Assembly: GCA_050260355.1 (NCBI GenBank)
Contig: JBLNBZ010000147.1
Location: 119,614-183,613 of the forward strand
From: CADEFX01 sp050260355
GTDB taxonomy: Bacteria > Pseudomonadota > Alphaproteobacteria > Rhizobiales > Hyphomicrobiaceae
Reading direction: 5' to 3'
Length of the DNA: 64,000 bases
Part shown: positions 17,601-25,717 of the stretch, piece by piece
Layout: each line of letters opens with the position of its first letter
How positions within the stretch are numbered: position 1 is the stretch's first letter
Translations under genes and position numbers: made by a program
The notes under the pieces: model-generated
Told to the model about the DNA's origin: nothing
The model's database searches: none
The model's input: only the letters and a program-made list of their open reading frames with translations

Positions 17601-18491
17601 TCATTCGGCCTTCAGGCCGAGCTCACTCGCCGCGGCCGTAACCTTGCTCGATGCTGCGACGTCGTCCTTGAAGACCTCGAGCGCCTTGCGGTACGCCGCT
17701 TCCGCGACCTCTCTCTCGCCGAGCACAACGCGAGAGCGCATGAGGCGAGTCCAGCCCTCGGCGTCTCGCGGAGAGGCCTCTAGGCGATTTGCCAGACCAT
17801 CGACCATCGATCGGATTGCAGCGTCGATCTCGCGCGGAGGAGTTGCTTCGGACTTGGTGATCTTCTCGACGCTTGCTGCGTCACCAACCTTGCCGTCGGC
17901 GTCGGTTTGCATGGACGAGGGTGTCTGCAAATTGCCGCTCTCCGACGCCTTTGCTTTGGCTTCCTCGTACGAGCGCTTGAGCTCGGTGGAATTCGGATCG
18001 AGCTCTACCGCTCTCGCATAGGCGGCAGCTGCCTGCTCGTAGTGCCCCGTGTGGAAGTAGGACCAACCGAGCATCCGCCAGCCTTTGATGTCCTCCGGCG
18101 TCGTCTCGAGCCGAGCCACCAGCCGCTGGATCATCGTGTTCACATCGGGCAGCAATTTGCCGGCTGCAGCGGTAGGCGCCGGTTCTTCCGTTCCAATGGA
18201 ACGCGTGTAGTCCCTGAGGCGTGCAACCGTTTCGCCATCCGCCTCAGACCGCGAGCGCGAGAATGGGATCGCGTCCCTTGAGCTGGTCGCTCCAGGAGCA
18301 TCCCCCAAATAGGAGATCGCCGCGCCAATGCCCGCAACGAGGAGAAAGACCGCGACGGCCACGATCAACATCCCGGCGGTACCTCGAGGGTCTTGGCCGA
18401 ACCGCCGGCTCAACCGTAGCGGAAAGATGAACAGCGCTGATATCGCGACCGAAGAGACGAGAAGAAGCCAGCCCAGAAGCGTCAAAGACAT
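17601..18491 (-). CDS. CcmI/CycH-like TPR membrane protein
   Basis: 296 residues with two N-terminal transmembrane segments (about 2-22 and 41-62) and a periplasmic region with two TPR-like units. The first is IQRLVARLETTPEDIKGW...YARAVELDPNS; the second is a related unit starting MVDGLANRLEASPRDAEGW. This two-helix plus TPR build resembles CcmI/NrfG, which presents apocytochrome c to the heme lyase. It lies at the end of a leftward unit with a pentaheme cytochrome, so a role in maturation of the multiheme proteins is plausible but inferred. The ATG at 18491 is preceded by GGAG; the longer frame to 18611 would overlap the next gene. Confidence 0.7.
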   Translation of the reverse strand: MSLTLLGWLLLVSSVAISALFIFPLRLSRRFGQDPRGTAGMLIVAVAVFLLVAGIGAAISYLGDAPGATSSRDAIPFSRSRSEADGETVARLRDYTRSIGTEEPAPTAAAGKLLPDVNTMIQRLVARLETTPEDIKGWRMLGWSYFHTGHYEQAAAAYARAVELDPNSTELKRSYEEAKAKASESGNLQTPSSMQTDADGKVGDAASVEKITKSEATPPREIDAAIRSMVDGLANRLEASPRDAEGWTRLMRSRVVLGEREVAEAAYRKALEVFKDDVAASSKVTAAASELGLKAE

Positions 18492-18528
18492 CTGCAAGCT
18501 CCGAATCCCTGATGCGACCTCACCGCCA

Positions 18529-18873
18529 TCAATTCCTACGCGCCCTTCTGGCGCGGTGTGATTCGGGACCTCGATAATAGATGCGGTAATAGTAATAAGG
18601 ATAGTAGACATATCCCCCTATATGCGTCGGATAATAACCGCGGCTGTAATAGTAGGGATAATCATAGTAGATATAGCTGGGACCTATCGGCAGGTGAATC
18701 CGCGGGCCGCGACCACGACGTTTGTTGTCGATCACATAATTCCTGGCGCTTTTGCCGTGCTTCAGAAGGGATTGTCCGGCCGTTGCAGTGTTGGCCACGG
18801 GCGCACTGCCGAGGAAACCGACCGCCAGAACGCAAGTCGTCAGAATGGATGCGAGTGAAAGCGGACTGCGCAT
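18529..18873 (-). CDS. Secreted tyrosine-rich small protein
   Basis: 114 residues. It has a signal peptide (about 1-32, ending TATA-GQ), a basic stretch with RRGRGPRIHLPIGPS, and then a segment in which 18 of 36 residues are tyrosine, ending in an Arg-rich tail. No catalytic motif seen. It sits between the outer-membrane barrel gene (18 bases upstream) and the CcmI-like gene, in the same direction, so it is probably co-transcribed with the cytochrome unit. The GAGG ribosome site supports the ATG at 18873. Family not recognised. Confidence 0.65.
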   Translation of the reverse strand: MRSPLSLASILTTCVLAVGFLGSAPVANTATAGQSLLKHGKSARNYVIDNKRRGRGPRIHLPIGPSYIYYDYPYYYSRGYYPTHIGGYVYYPYYYYRIYYRGPESHRARRARRN

Positions 18874-18890
18874 GAGGTTACCTCGATCGG

Positions 18891-20573
18891 TCAGAACTTC
18901 CTGCGGACCTCGGCGCGGATGCCGAAGTTGTCTTCGGCGGCGCCCTCTGTGATCTGATACGTAGCATCGGCGCGGAACAGCCAAGCCCTGCTGAGCGGGA
19001 TCTGATAGCGAACACCGAAGCCGTACTGGGGCTGCGCGACGCCGATGCCGGCGATTGGATCGCCGAAGGGCTGAACAGTTGCCACCTCGAAGATGAGCTG
19101 CTGATCCAGATTGAAGAGGTACTGCAGGCCAATCGCGCCACCAAAGGCGTTGGAGCCGGTGTCGTTGAGTTTCGGATACCCGGTCAGAGCGTCGGTCTCG
19201 AAATTGATGCCGACGTTCTTCAGGATGCCCGCGCCATTGCCATCGACCAGGGGCTGGGGGTTGCCGAAGCCGATGAAGAAGTTGGCGTAGGGGATCAGCG
19301 TGCTGGGCAAGCCCGAGATCAGGCTGTTCTCCGAAATGATGGCAACACCTTCGTCATCCTTGCCATTGCCGAAATTCGCGAACACGCGCGTCGAGTTCGA
19401 TAGGGTGTTGGCATACCGCCGGGTGTAAGCGGCGGTCACGAAATTCGTCAGTTGGCCCTCCACCCGACCCTCGAGGCCCTGTATCAGGCCGTAGCCCGCT
19501 TCGATATAGCCGCCGAAGGCATCGATGAAAGTGGTTACGCCATAGATGTTGGCGTTGTGGTTCTCGTTGTTTCCGAGGCCATCCTTTCCGAGGATGCCCG
19601 CGTTGTCGACATTGTCGAACGCGGCGAAGAAGGTGATGTCGAAGTTGGAAAGGCCCAGCTTCCTCGAGTTCTTCGCGGGGATGCTCACCGCGCCGCCGAG
19701 GATCGCGTCGTTCGCCCAGATCCCGTTCTGAAGGAACAGCGGGAAGAGGCCTACCGTGAAGGGCAAATCGAAACTGGCTTCCCTGCCGGAGAAGCCGGAA
19801 TAGATGGATCCCAAGTCACCCTCGAAGAACAGCGTCTGCGGGTTGGCGTCGAACTCACCGTTGAACTGGTTATCGCCGGCGCCGCCGCCGAACTCGAAGC
19901 GGGTGAACTTGTTATCTTTTTGAAGCGGCGTGAAGAAGGCGTGGATTCGTTCAGTGCCGGTGATCTTGAAGTCGACGTCGATGTTCAGCCTGGTCGCGAT
20001 CTGGGCAATATCCTTGCCGTTGTTGTTGTTGTAGGCGACCGCCGTTCGCCAGTCGCCGTAAATGGCGAGGCCCGGTAGCAGCGGATTCAATTGACCCAGG
20101 AGCGAGCTGCTCTCGTCGTACAGCCCGGAGGTGTACTGCTGGCGACCCAGCTCAACAGGCGGGCGCGGCGGATCGACTGCGGCCTTCGCGCCGTAGATGT
20201 CGACCTGCGACTCGGCATCGTAGCTCTTATCGTATTGCGGACCGGGCCGGAAAAGGTCTTGCTTGGCATCCGCGTTGCTGCGTGTGCCTGCCGCCGGGTC
20301 TGCAACGTTGTCCGCGGCCTTCGCTTTCGGGGCCGCACCCACGTACTGCGGACCGGCCTGGGCTGCGGCGGGATCGACCCGCGGCGCAGGCCGCACTTGT
20401 GTCGACCAGCCTCCGTTAGGGGTATCGCTGCTGGCTTGGCTTGCTGCAGGTTGTGCCGTCGTGCCGGACATCACGAGGTAACCACCGACAACCAACGCGA
20501 CAGTGGCGGTCGCAGGCCTGGCACGATACCGGAGGTTACCCTTTGTGCTACAACTCACGTGCGCGCTCCACAT
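18891..20573 (-). CDS. Outer-membrane beta-barrel (porin-like) protein
   Basis: 560 residues. The N-terminal hydrophobic segment (about 23-45) resembles a signal sequence, followed by a Pro/Ala-rich periplasmic-looking stretch (about 46-140). A long beta-rich region follows, with alternating aromatic and polar residues, many Gly/Asn turns (AYNNNNGKD, NNENHNAN) and a C-terminal Phe (EVRRKF), the usual barrel-assembly signal. No CXXCH heme site. It follows the pentaheme cytochrome by 86 bases on the same strand. By context it could be the outer-membrane partner of the cytochromes, in the way MtrB is for MtrA/C, but I see no specific MtrB signature. The start is either the ATG at 20573 or a GTG 15 bases inside with better GGAG spacing. 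Confidence 0.75.
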   Translation of the reverse strand: MWSAHVSCSTKGNLRYRARPATATVALVVGGYLVMSGTTAQPAASQASSDTPNGGWSTQVRPAPRVDPAAAQAGPQYVGAAPKAKAADNVADPAAGTRSNADAKQDLFRPGPQYDKSYDAESQVDIYGAKAAVDPPRPPVELGRQQYTSGLYDESSSLLGQLNPLLPGLAIYGDWRTAVAYNNNNGKDIAQIATRLNIDVDFKITGTERIHAFFTPLQKDNKFTRFEFGGGAGDNQFNGEFDANPQTLFFEGDLGSIYSGFSGREASFDLPFTVGLFPLFLQNGIWANDAILGGAVSIPAKNSRKLGLSNFDITFFAAFDNVDNAGILGKDGLGNNENHNANIYGVTTFIDAFGGYIEAGYGLIQGLEGRVEGQLTNFVTAAYTRRYANTLSNSTRVFANFGNGKDDEGVAIISENSLISGLPSTLIPYANFFIGFGNPQPLVDGNGAGILKNVGINFETDALTGYPKLNDTGSNAFGGAIGLQYLFNLDQQLIFEVATVQPFGDPIAGIGVAQPQYGFGVRYQIPLSRAWLFRADATYQITEGAAEDNFGIRAEVRRKF

Positions 20574-20659
20574 AGCAACTCAGACTTGCCGGATAGAGCT
20601 GGGACCCGCTTCTTCAGCTCTCGTGCAATCCCAATGCGAAGCCTCGGGGCTTCGCGGCT

Positions 20660-22699
20660 CTACGGCTTGACTTCGAGCTCCACGGTGGAGGCCTTGAAGT
20701 TCAGCATCCGCTCATTCATACGCCGCTCCATCTCCTTGGCGGCACCAACGAAGCGCATGAAGTAGATCGGCTCAGCGCGGCTTCGCAGGCGGAAGGCGAG
20801 GCGGTACTTGCCAGGCTTTTTGATGAGGTTGCCCGGTACCTGGTACTTGGCCTGCTTCTGACCCAGTGGCGGCAGCGAGTGGTTCTCCATGCGCACCAGC
20901 GGCGGATGATTGAGAACTGTCGTCGGGATCTGCGGCGGACGCAGATGCGGCAGCGGATCGATGTCGAAGTTCACCGGCAGGTACATTTCGCGGTCCGTGC
21001 CCTTGACGTTGGTCGTCAGGAACTTCGTCTGGAAGTGCACGAGCTGTTGGTCGGTCTTGATGCGGCCAGCCGCGACATCCAAGCTGTGCAGATCGGCCAT
21101 GTCGCCGTTGCTGTCGACGTAGCCCGACTCCCAGATGTTCTGGCCGTCCGGATCGACGAGGGCGACGTTCACCCAGAGCTGCGGCTGCGCACCGAGGGAG
21201 CCGGACGGCAGGTTGTGCCCGGAATTGAGGTTCGTAATGGTGTAGGAGAACGCCAGGGCCTTGCCGACACTCGGGGTACCCTCGATGTAGGGACCCTCGA
21301 CTTTCGTGCTGTTCTCCATGAGCTGGCGCCTGATCTCGAGCCGCTTGTCGAGCTGCTTGAGATTCTCGTCGATGATCTGGCGGGCATCTTCACGGTCGAG
21401 CGAATCGGCCCAGCGCTTGGGAAATGCGACCTTGATCTTCCCGCTCGCCACTTTGTTTTCGAACTCGGGGGTGCCCCAGCCGGCGCGCCAGTCGAACTGG
21501 AGCCATTCCTTCATGCTGAAGGTCTGAGCCTTCGTATTGTGAGGGAAGATGCCGGGGTGGGCGATCGAGTAGCCCGGGCCTATGAAGCGGTGATTGGAAT
21601 GCTTGCGTCCCGGGTTGATCTCCTTGCCGCCGACAACGGCTGACGGCGCGGTTGCATATCCGTCGGGTTTTCCCGGGACCTTGCCCATGTGGCAGTCCTG
21701 GCAGGTGACGCCGGCTTTGCGTGCCGGGCTGTCCCGATACTGATCCCACACGATCTCGAGCTTGATGCCCAGGTTCACAGCGACCTGGTGACAGCTTACG
21801 CAGAACTCCGATTTGGAGAGCTGGGGGTTCGTCATCATGCCGTTGTGGATGTCCATGCCCCGCCCGTCCTTGCCGGTTTTGACGGAGTACGTCTCCTTGT
21901 TGGCGATGATGTCTTTGATGACGCTCTTTTCACCGCTGCCGTAAACCGGCTCCGTAATTTTGCCCGGCTCGACCCGGCGCTCGCCGTTGACCTTGCCGTA
22001 TTGCTCCTTCACGCGGTGGCAGGTGATGCAGGTCACTCCCTCGCGCGAGACCTGGCTGCTCGCCCAGAGTGGCGTCTCGCGGTTCTCGCCGAGCTGGGTG
22101 CCGACCTGCTGGTGGCAACGTACGCAGAAGGTGCCCACCGTACCTTGAGTCAGCTCCTGGAACTTCTGCTCGAATGCGTGGAACATGGGCGAGATCGACG
22201 CGTAGGCATGCTGCGACGAGGCCCATTCCTCGTAGATCTCCTTATGGCATTGGCCGCATTGAGCGGCGGTGGGATAGAGCGAGAGGGTTTCCTGGTCGAC
22301 CGCGGGGATGGGACCTTCCTTGCCTTTCGCGGCTTTCGCTGCCGCCGTGAGTACAGACATCTCCCCTTGGGCGGCCGCCTGCGCCCCGGCAGACATCCTC
22401 GCCTCGCCGCCGAAGGTGCTGCCGGCTTTTCCAGCCTCCCTCTTAGCCTTGGCTCGCCTCTCCTCGTCCTCTTTGATGAGTGCCTCGAGCGCGGCGTGCG
22501 CATCGATTTTTCCGGCCGCTCCAGTATTCTGAGCGAGCCTCAACGGCTGTGCTTGTATGGTTTGGCTCGGCTCGGCCTCATTGGAGCCAGCGACGGCGCC
22601 CTGGCTGAGCAAGGCCATATGACTGACGACGGCGCTTGCGAAGACGAAGGAAGGCAACGAAATACGGAGTGAACGCTTCTTCGCGTTACGCATTACCAT
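20660..22699 (-). CDS. Pentaheme c-type cytochrome (cytochrome c554-like domain)
   Basis: 679-residue exported protein with a signal peptide (about 1-37) and a Lys/Ala-rich stretch to about 140. The five CXXCH heme sites are CGQCH (148), CVRCH (192), CITCH (224), CVSCH (300) and CQDCH (333). The heme region (AAQCGQCHKEIYEEWASSQH) resembles the cytochrome c554 family. The C-terminal half (about 340-679) has no heme site and looks beta-rich, ending in VELEVKP. It is the first gene of the leftward unit and divergent from the FAD/2Fe-2S reductase. Predicted periplasmic or surface electron carrier; donor and acceptor unknown. Confidence 0.92.
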   Translation of the reverse strand: MVMRNAKKRSLRISLPSFVFASAVVSHMALLSQGAVAGSNEAEPSQTIQAQPLRLAQNTGAAGKIDAHAALEALIKEDEERRAKAKREAGKAGSTFGGEARMSAGAQAAAQGEMSVLTAAAKAAKGKEGPIPAVDQETLSLYPTAAQCGQCHKEIYEEWASSQHAYASISPMFHAFEQKFQELTQGTVGTFCVRCHQQVGTQLGENRETPLWASSQVSREGVTCITCHRVKEQYGKVNGERRVEPGKITEPVYGSGEKSVIKDIIANKETYSVKTGKDGRGMDIHNGMMTNPQLSKSEFCVSCHQVAVNLGIKLEIVWDQYRDSPARKAGVTCQDCHMGKVPGKPDGYATAPSAVVGGKEINPGRKHSNHRFIGPGYSIAHPGIFPHNTKAQTFSMKEWLQFDWRAGWGTPEFENKVASGKIKVAFPKRWADSLDREDARQIIDENLKQLDKRLEIRRQLMENSTKVEGPYIEGTPSVGKALAFSYTITNLNSGHNLPSGSLGAQPQLWVNVALVDPDGQNIWESGYVDSNGDMADLHSLDVAAGRIKTDQQLVHFQTKFLTTNVKGTDREMYLPVNFDIDPLPHLRPPQIPTTVLNHPPLVRMENHSLPPLGQKQAKYQVPGNLIKKPGKYRLAFRLRSRAEPIYFMRFVGAAKEMERRMNERMLNFKASTVELEVKP

Positions 22700-22838
22700 C
22701 TTCCCCCATAGTCCGATTTACGTGGCTCACGCAAAACCGCGCCCGTCCCCGCGCCGGACTGGTGAGCTGAAGATCAGAAAAGATTGATAAAAGAAGGGGG
22801 CGTCAAAGCGACCCCTCTATAGCGAAACGAAGATGAAA

Positions 22839-22867
22839 GTGGGCAAATTTAAGAACCAAATGCCCAC
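22839..22867. repeat. Inverted repeat in the divergent region
   Basis: GTGGGCA and TGCCCAC form a perfect 7-bp stem around a 15-base AT-rich spacer. It could be an operator or a hairpin in the 5' leader of the pentaheme cytochrome mRNA. Confidence 0.5.
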
Positions 22868-22893
22868 GGTCTGATTTTCTATAACATATTCAC

Positions 22894-22945
22894 TTGTGGA
22901 GAATAACGCATTTGGCATAAATCATTTGTGGAGCACAATGCATTT
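22894..22945. promoter_or_regulatory. Pair of direct repeats, possible operator
   Basis: TTGTGGAGAATAACGCATTT (22894-22913) and TTGTGGAGCACAATGCATTT (22926-22945) agree at 17 of 20 positions and start 32 bases apart, about three helical turns. That phasing suits binding of a regulator to one face. No regulator identified. Confidence 0.45.
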
Positions 22946-23462
22946 CGCGCGGCGTCCGGCTGTTTGTCATATCGCCGCCGCGCATCGATTAGTCAACGAG
23001 CCGCGTTGTGGCTTCCCGTCGTTCTTTTCCGCGGTTCCGCGTTGCTTGCCGCGCTTCGGCCTTCGCCGTGCGTCTGGGGCATACGATCAACCAGATCGTC
23101 TTATCCCTTTTTCCTGCAGCGAATGACAGCCGCTCGGTGCGCGGTCTCGCCACAATTCACCCACCGAAGGCCTTTTGCCAGCCATGATGTGAGGCTAGAT
23201 CACGGCTCCGTCAGTGCGCACGTAGGAAACTCGGCGCTTTGAAGTTGAGAGCTCCGCATTATGTCCGGTTCAGCGTCGAATACCAATGCGAGGTAGTAAC
23301 AGTGACGGGTGATAGAAAAAGTCGAGGGCTCTGCCACACAACGACGAGGGGATGTGCCGCAGATCCAGAACGTTTGGTCTGCTGAGCGACCCAGGAAGCG
23401 CAGCGACGGCCGGCACTTGCACCAGCCGTGGATGGGGAACGTGAAGCTTTCCGGGTTAGACA

Positions 23463-24587
23463 ATGCCAGCAAGCGGCCAAATTACGATCAATGGCAATAC
23501 CTTTGTGGCGCGCCGCGGCGAGTTGCTGCTGGACGCTGCTCTGAGCAACGGCATCGACCTGCCCTATGACTGCCGCGCCGGTCACTGCGGGACCTGCTGC
23601 GTGCGGCTCGTGTCGGGCGAGGTGGCGGGCGGCGAGGGCTCCGAGCCGGGAATTGTTCATGCGTGTCAATGTCGGATCGTCGGCGATGCGGTGCTCGAGA
23701 GAGACGATCCGTCGGGTGTTCGCACCGTCGAGGGTGTTCTGAGCTCGTTGCGACCTCTGTCGCCCGAGGTGATGGAAGTCGGCATCAGGACACACCGCGC
23801 GCTGCCCTATCATGCGGGGCAGTACGCGCAGGTACGGTTCAGCGGCTATCCGAGCCGCCCGTTCAGCATCACTCATCCATTGCGTGGCGCTCCAAACAGC
23901 CGCTTGGTCTGGTTTCATGTCCGGCGCATGAGGGATGGGCGGGTGACCTCGTCGCTCGGCAAGCGCATCCGGCCGGGCCATCGCGTGGAGCTGACCGGGC
24001 CCTATGGCTCGGCGTACTTCCGGCCCAATCTGGACGGCCGGCTGATTCTCGTCGCCACCAATACCGGCTTTGCGCCGATCTGGTCGATCGCCGTAGCTGC
24101 GCTGCGCGAGAACCCGGAGCGCATCATGATGATCATCGCTGGCGGCCGCGGCGTCGAGTCGCTCTATATGGGCCCCGCTCTCGTGCAGCTGAGCCGCTTC
24201 CCGAATGTCCTCGTTCTGCCTGTCTGCAGCACGCCGCAAACCCTGAGCAAAGCGGTGAAGCCGGGCCGACCGACCGACTATCTGCCGCGGCTGCTGCCGA
24301 CCGATGTATTGTACGCGTGCGGTGCGCCGGGCATGGTCGATGCGATCAAGTCGATCGCGACGCACGCCGGCGCAGTCTGCTATGCGGACCCGTTCCTGCC
24401 TACCACCGACGGCGCAGACGAGGAAGGCATTCTGGGCCGTACCAAGCGGTGGCTCACCATTCGCACCGGCCGGCAGATGGGTCAGCCCGCTCTCAGTCGG
24501 CTCCGCGACCGGCCGGAACCGCCGATGCAGGCGTATGGAATGGCTGATTCAAGGGTGAGAAGTCATTACAGTTCCTCTAGCGCATAG
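23463..24587 (+). CDS. 2Fe-2S ferredoxin/FAD-NAD(P)H reductase
   Basis: 374 residues. An N-terminal plant-type [2Fe-2S] ferredoxin domain (about 5-85) has the cluster motif CRAGHCGTC and a downstream Cys (HACQC). A ferredoxin-reductase module follows, with the flavin motif RPFSIT (about 130) and NAD(P) domain motifs NTGFAPIWS and CGAPGMVDA. The layout matches electron-transfer components such as oxygenase reductases. No oxygenase lies beside it; instead it leads the rightward half of the multiheme locus, so it may feed electrons from NAD(P)H to the membrane cytochrome. No signal peptide is visible, so it is cytoplasmic. The ribosome site before the ATG is weak. Confidence 0.88.
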   Translation: MPASGQITINGNTFVARRGELLLDAALSNGIDLPYDCRAGHCGTCCVRLVSGEVAGGEGSEPGIVHACQCRIVGDAVLERDDPSGVRTVEGVLSSLRPLSPEVMEVGIRTHRALPYHAGQYAQVRFSGYPSRPFSITHPLRGAPNSRLVWFHVRRMRDGRVTSSLGKRIRPGHRVELTGPYGSAYFRPNLDGRLILVATNTGFAPIWSIAVAALRENPERIMMIIAGGRGVESLYMGPALVQLSRFPNVLVLPVCSTPQTLSKAVKPGRPTDYLPRLLPTDVLYACGAPGMVDAIKSIATHAGAVCYADPFLPTTDGADEEGILGRTKRWLTIRTGRQMGQPALSRLRDRPEPPMQAYGMADSRVRSHYSSSSA

Positions 24588-25632
24588 TCTTCGGTCGATC
24601 GAGCTCGGGCCCAAGGCCTTTCTTTGGTCTTCCGCGATTTGTCTCGGCGGCTCGCTGATGCTGCTCGTCTCCGCCGCGGACGGCACGGTTGCGTCCGATC
24701 TGTCCAAGATCGTCGGTCCGAATGCCTGCGCCGAATGCCACAAGCAGGAGGCCGAGGCCTGGAAGGGCACGCATCATTTCCAGACCTTTCGCGAGATGCC
24801 GCGCCGGAAGGAAGCAAACGAGATCGCGGCAAAGATGGGCGTTCAGCGCATCAGATCAGATGGCTTGTGCCTGACCTGCCATTACACAGTGCAGGAGAAG
24901 GAAAACCAAAGACAACCCATAGCCGGCATCTCCTGCGAGTCCTGCCACAGTGCCGGTGAGGACTGGATCAAGGTTCACAGCGGGTTCAGCGGCAAGACCG
25001 AGAAGACCGAGACCAAGGCCGAGCAGGAGGCGCGCTGGAAGCTCGCCGAATCCAAGGGGATGATCAGGCCGTCCTCGCTCTATCGGCTGGCGAAGAACTG
25101 CTATAGCTGCCACGTCGTGCCGCAAGAGGACCTCGTGAACAAAGGCGGCCATCCTGCCGGCAGTGCCTTCGAGCTGGTGTCCTGGTCCCAGGGCGAGGTA
25201 CGCCACAACACGTGGCGCTCCAAGGGCAAAGAAAATGTGCCGGCCGGTGCGGCACGCAAGCGAATGCTCTATCTGGTCGGCCTCGGCGTCGAGCTGGAAA
25301 CCGGCATCCGCGCGGTCAGCCGTGCAACGGTGAGAAGGCTCTACGCCTTCGAAATGGCCAAGCGTGTCGACCGGGCGCGCAAGCAGCTTGCGGCCGCGGC
25401 GAAGGCGGCGCCGGACGTGCCGGAAATCGCCAAGATGGTCGAATACGCCTATTCAGCCGGCCTGAAGCTGAACAACGAGCGCGCATTGACGGCGGCTGCC
25501 GACGGCATCTCCAAGCTGCTCGCGAGCATCGCCGCGAAGTATGACGGCAGCACGATGGCCGGGCTCGATGCCCTCATTCCCGGACCGGACAAATTCAAGG
25601 GCAAGGCAAGAGAAGCAAACGCAGCCAATTGA
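24565..25632 (+). CDS. Tetraheme c-type cytochrome (cytochrome c554-like), probable non-ATG start
   Basis: Exported cytochrome with four CXXCH sites: CAECH, CLTCH, CESCH and CYSCH (residues 24, 71, 93 and 148 counted from the ATG at 24658). The helical C-terminal half has no heme site. From the ATG at 24658 only a few hydrophobic residues (MLLVSAADG) remain, too short for export. The frame stays open upstream to 24559 and encodes a good signal peptide (Arg, Lys, then AFLWSSAICLGGSLMLLVSA) but has no ATG, GTG or TTG. ATT at 24565, with AAGGG nine bases before it, is the best candidate start, overlapping the reductase gene. ATT initiation is inference; a frameshift or error nearby would also explain it. 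Confidence 0.8.
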   Translation: MTVPLAHSLRSIELGPKAFLWSSAICLGGSLMLLVSAADGTVASDLSKIVGPNACAECHKQEAEAWKGTHHFQTFREMPRRKEANEIAAKMGVQRIRSDGLCLTCHYTVQEKENQRQPIAGISCESCHSAGEDWIKVHSGFSGKTEKTETKAEQEARWKLAESKGMIRPSSLYRLAKNCYSCHVVPQEDLVNKGGHPAGSAFELVSWSQGEVRHNTWRSKGKENVPAGAARKRMLYLVGLGVELETGIRAVSRATVRRLYAFEMAKRVDRARKQLAAAAKAAPDVPEIAKMVEYAYSAGLKLNNERALTAAADGISKLLASIAAKYDGSTMAGLDALIPGPDKFKGKAREANAAN

Positions 25633-25672
25633 TCCCGGCCGGCTGGCAACGAAAACAACGAGAAAGGGCTTG

Positions 25673-25717
25673 ATGGGGAAAGCCATCATGATGAGCGATT
25701 TTCAGAGGCCGCCGTGA
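25673..25717 (+). CDS. Possible 14-codon leader peptide overlapping the cytochrome b gene
   Basis: ATG at 25673 reads MGKAIMMSDFQRPP and stops at TGA 25715-25717, overlapping the GTG start of the next gene (GTGA). An AAGGG site precedes it. It may couple translation into the membrane gene, or be chance. Confidence 0.3.
   Translation: MGKAIMMSDFQRPP

Larger units (their letters stand above)
22700..23462. other. Divergent promoter region of the redox locus
   Basis: 763 bases without a supported gene, shared by the two halves of the cytochrome locus. The part from about 22770 to 22945 is clearly more AT-rich than the surroundings. It holds a hairpin (22839-22867) and two near-identical 20-base direct repeats (22894-22913 and 22926-22945). 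Short frames beyond 22896 on the plus strand have no ribosome site or recognisable sequence. Confidence 0.7.

Noticed and set aside
20660..22699. Pentaheme gene as octaheme hydroxylamine oxidoreductase or NrfA nitrite reductase
   Set aside because: Only five CXXCH sites, no CXXCK, no Tyr crosslink context; c554-like region only.
22896..23242. Plus-strand short frames in the divergent cytochrome region
   Set aside because: No ribosome sites, overlapping each other, no recognisable protein; more likely a regulatory region.
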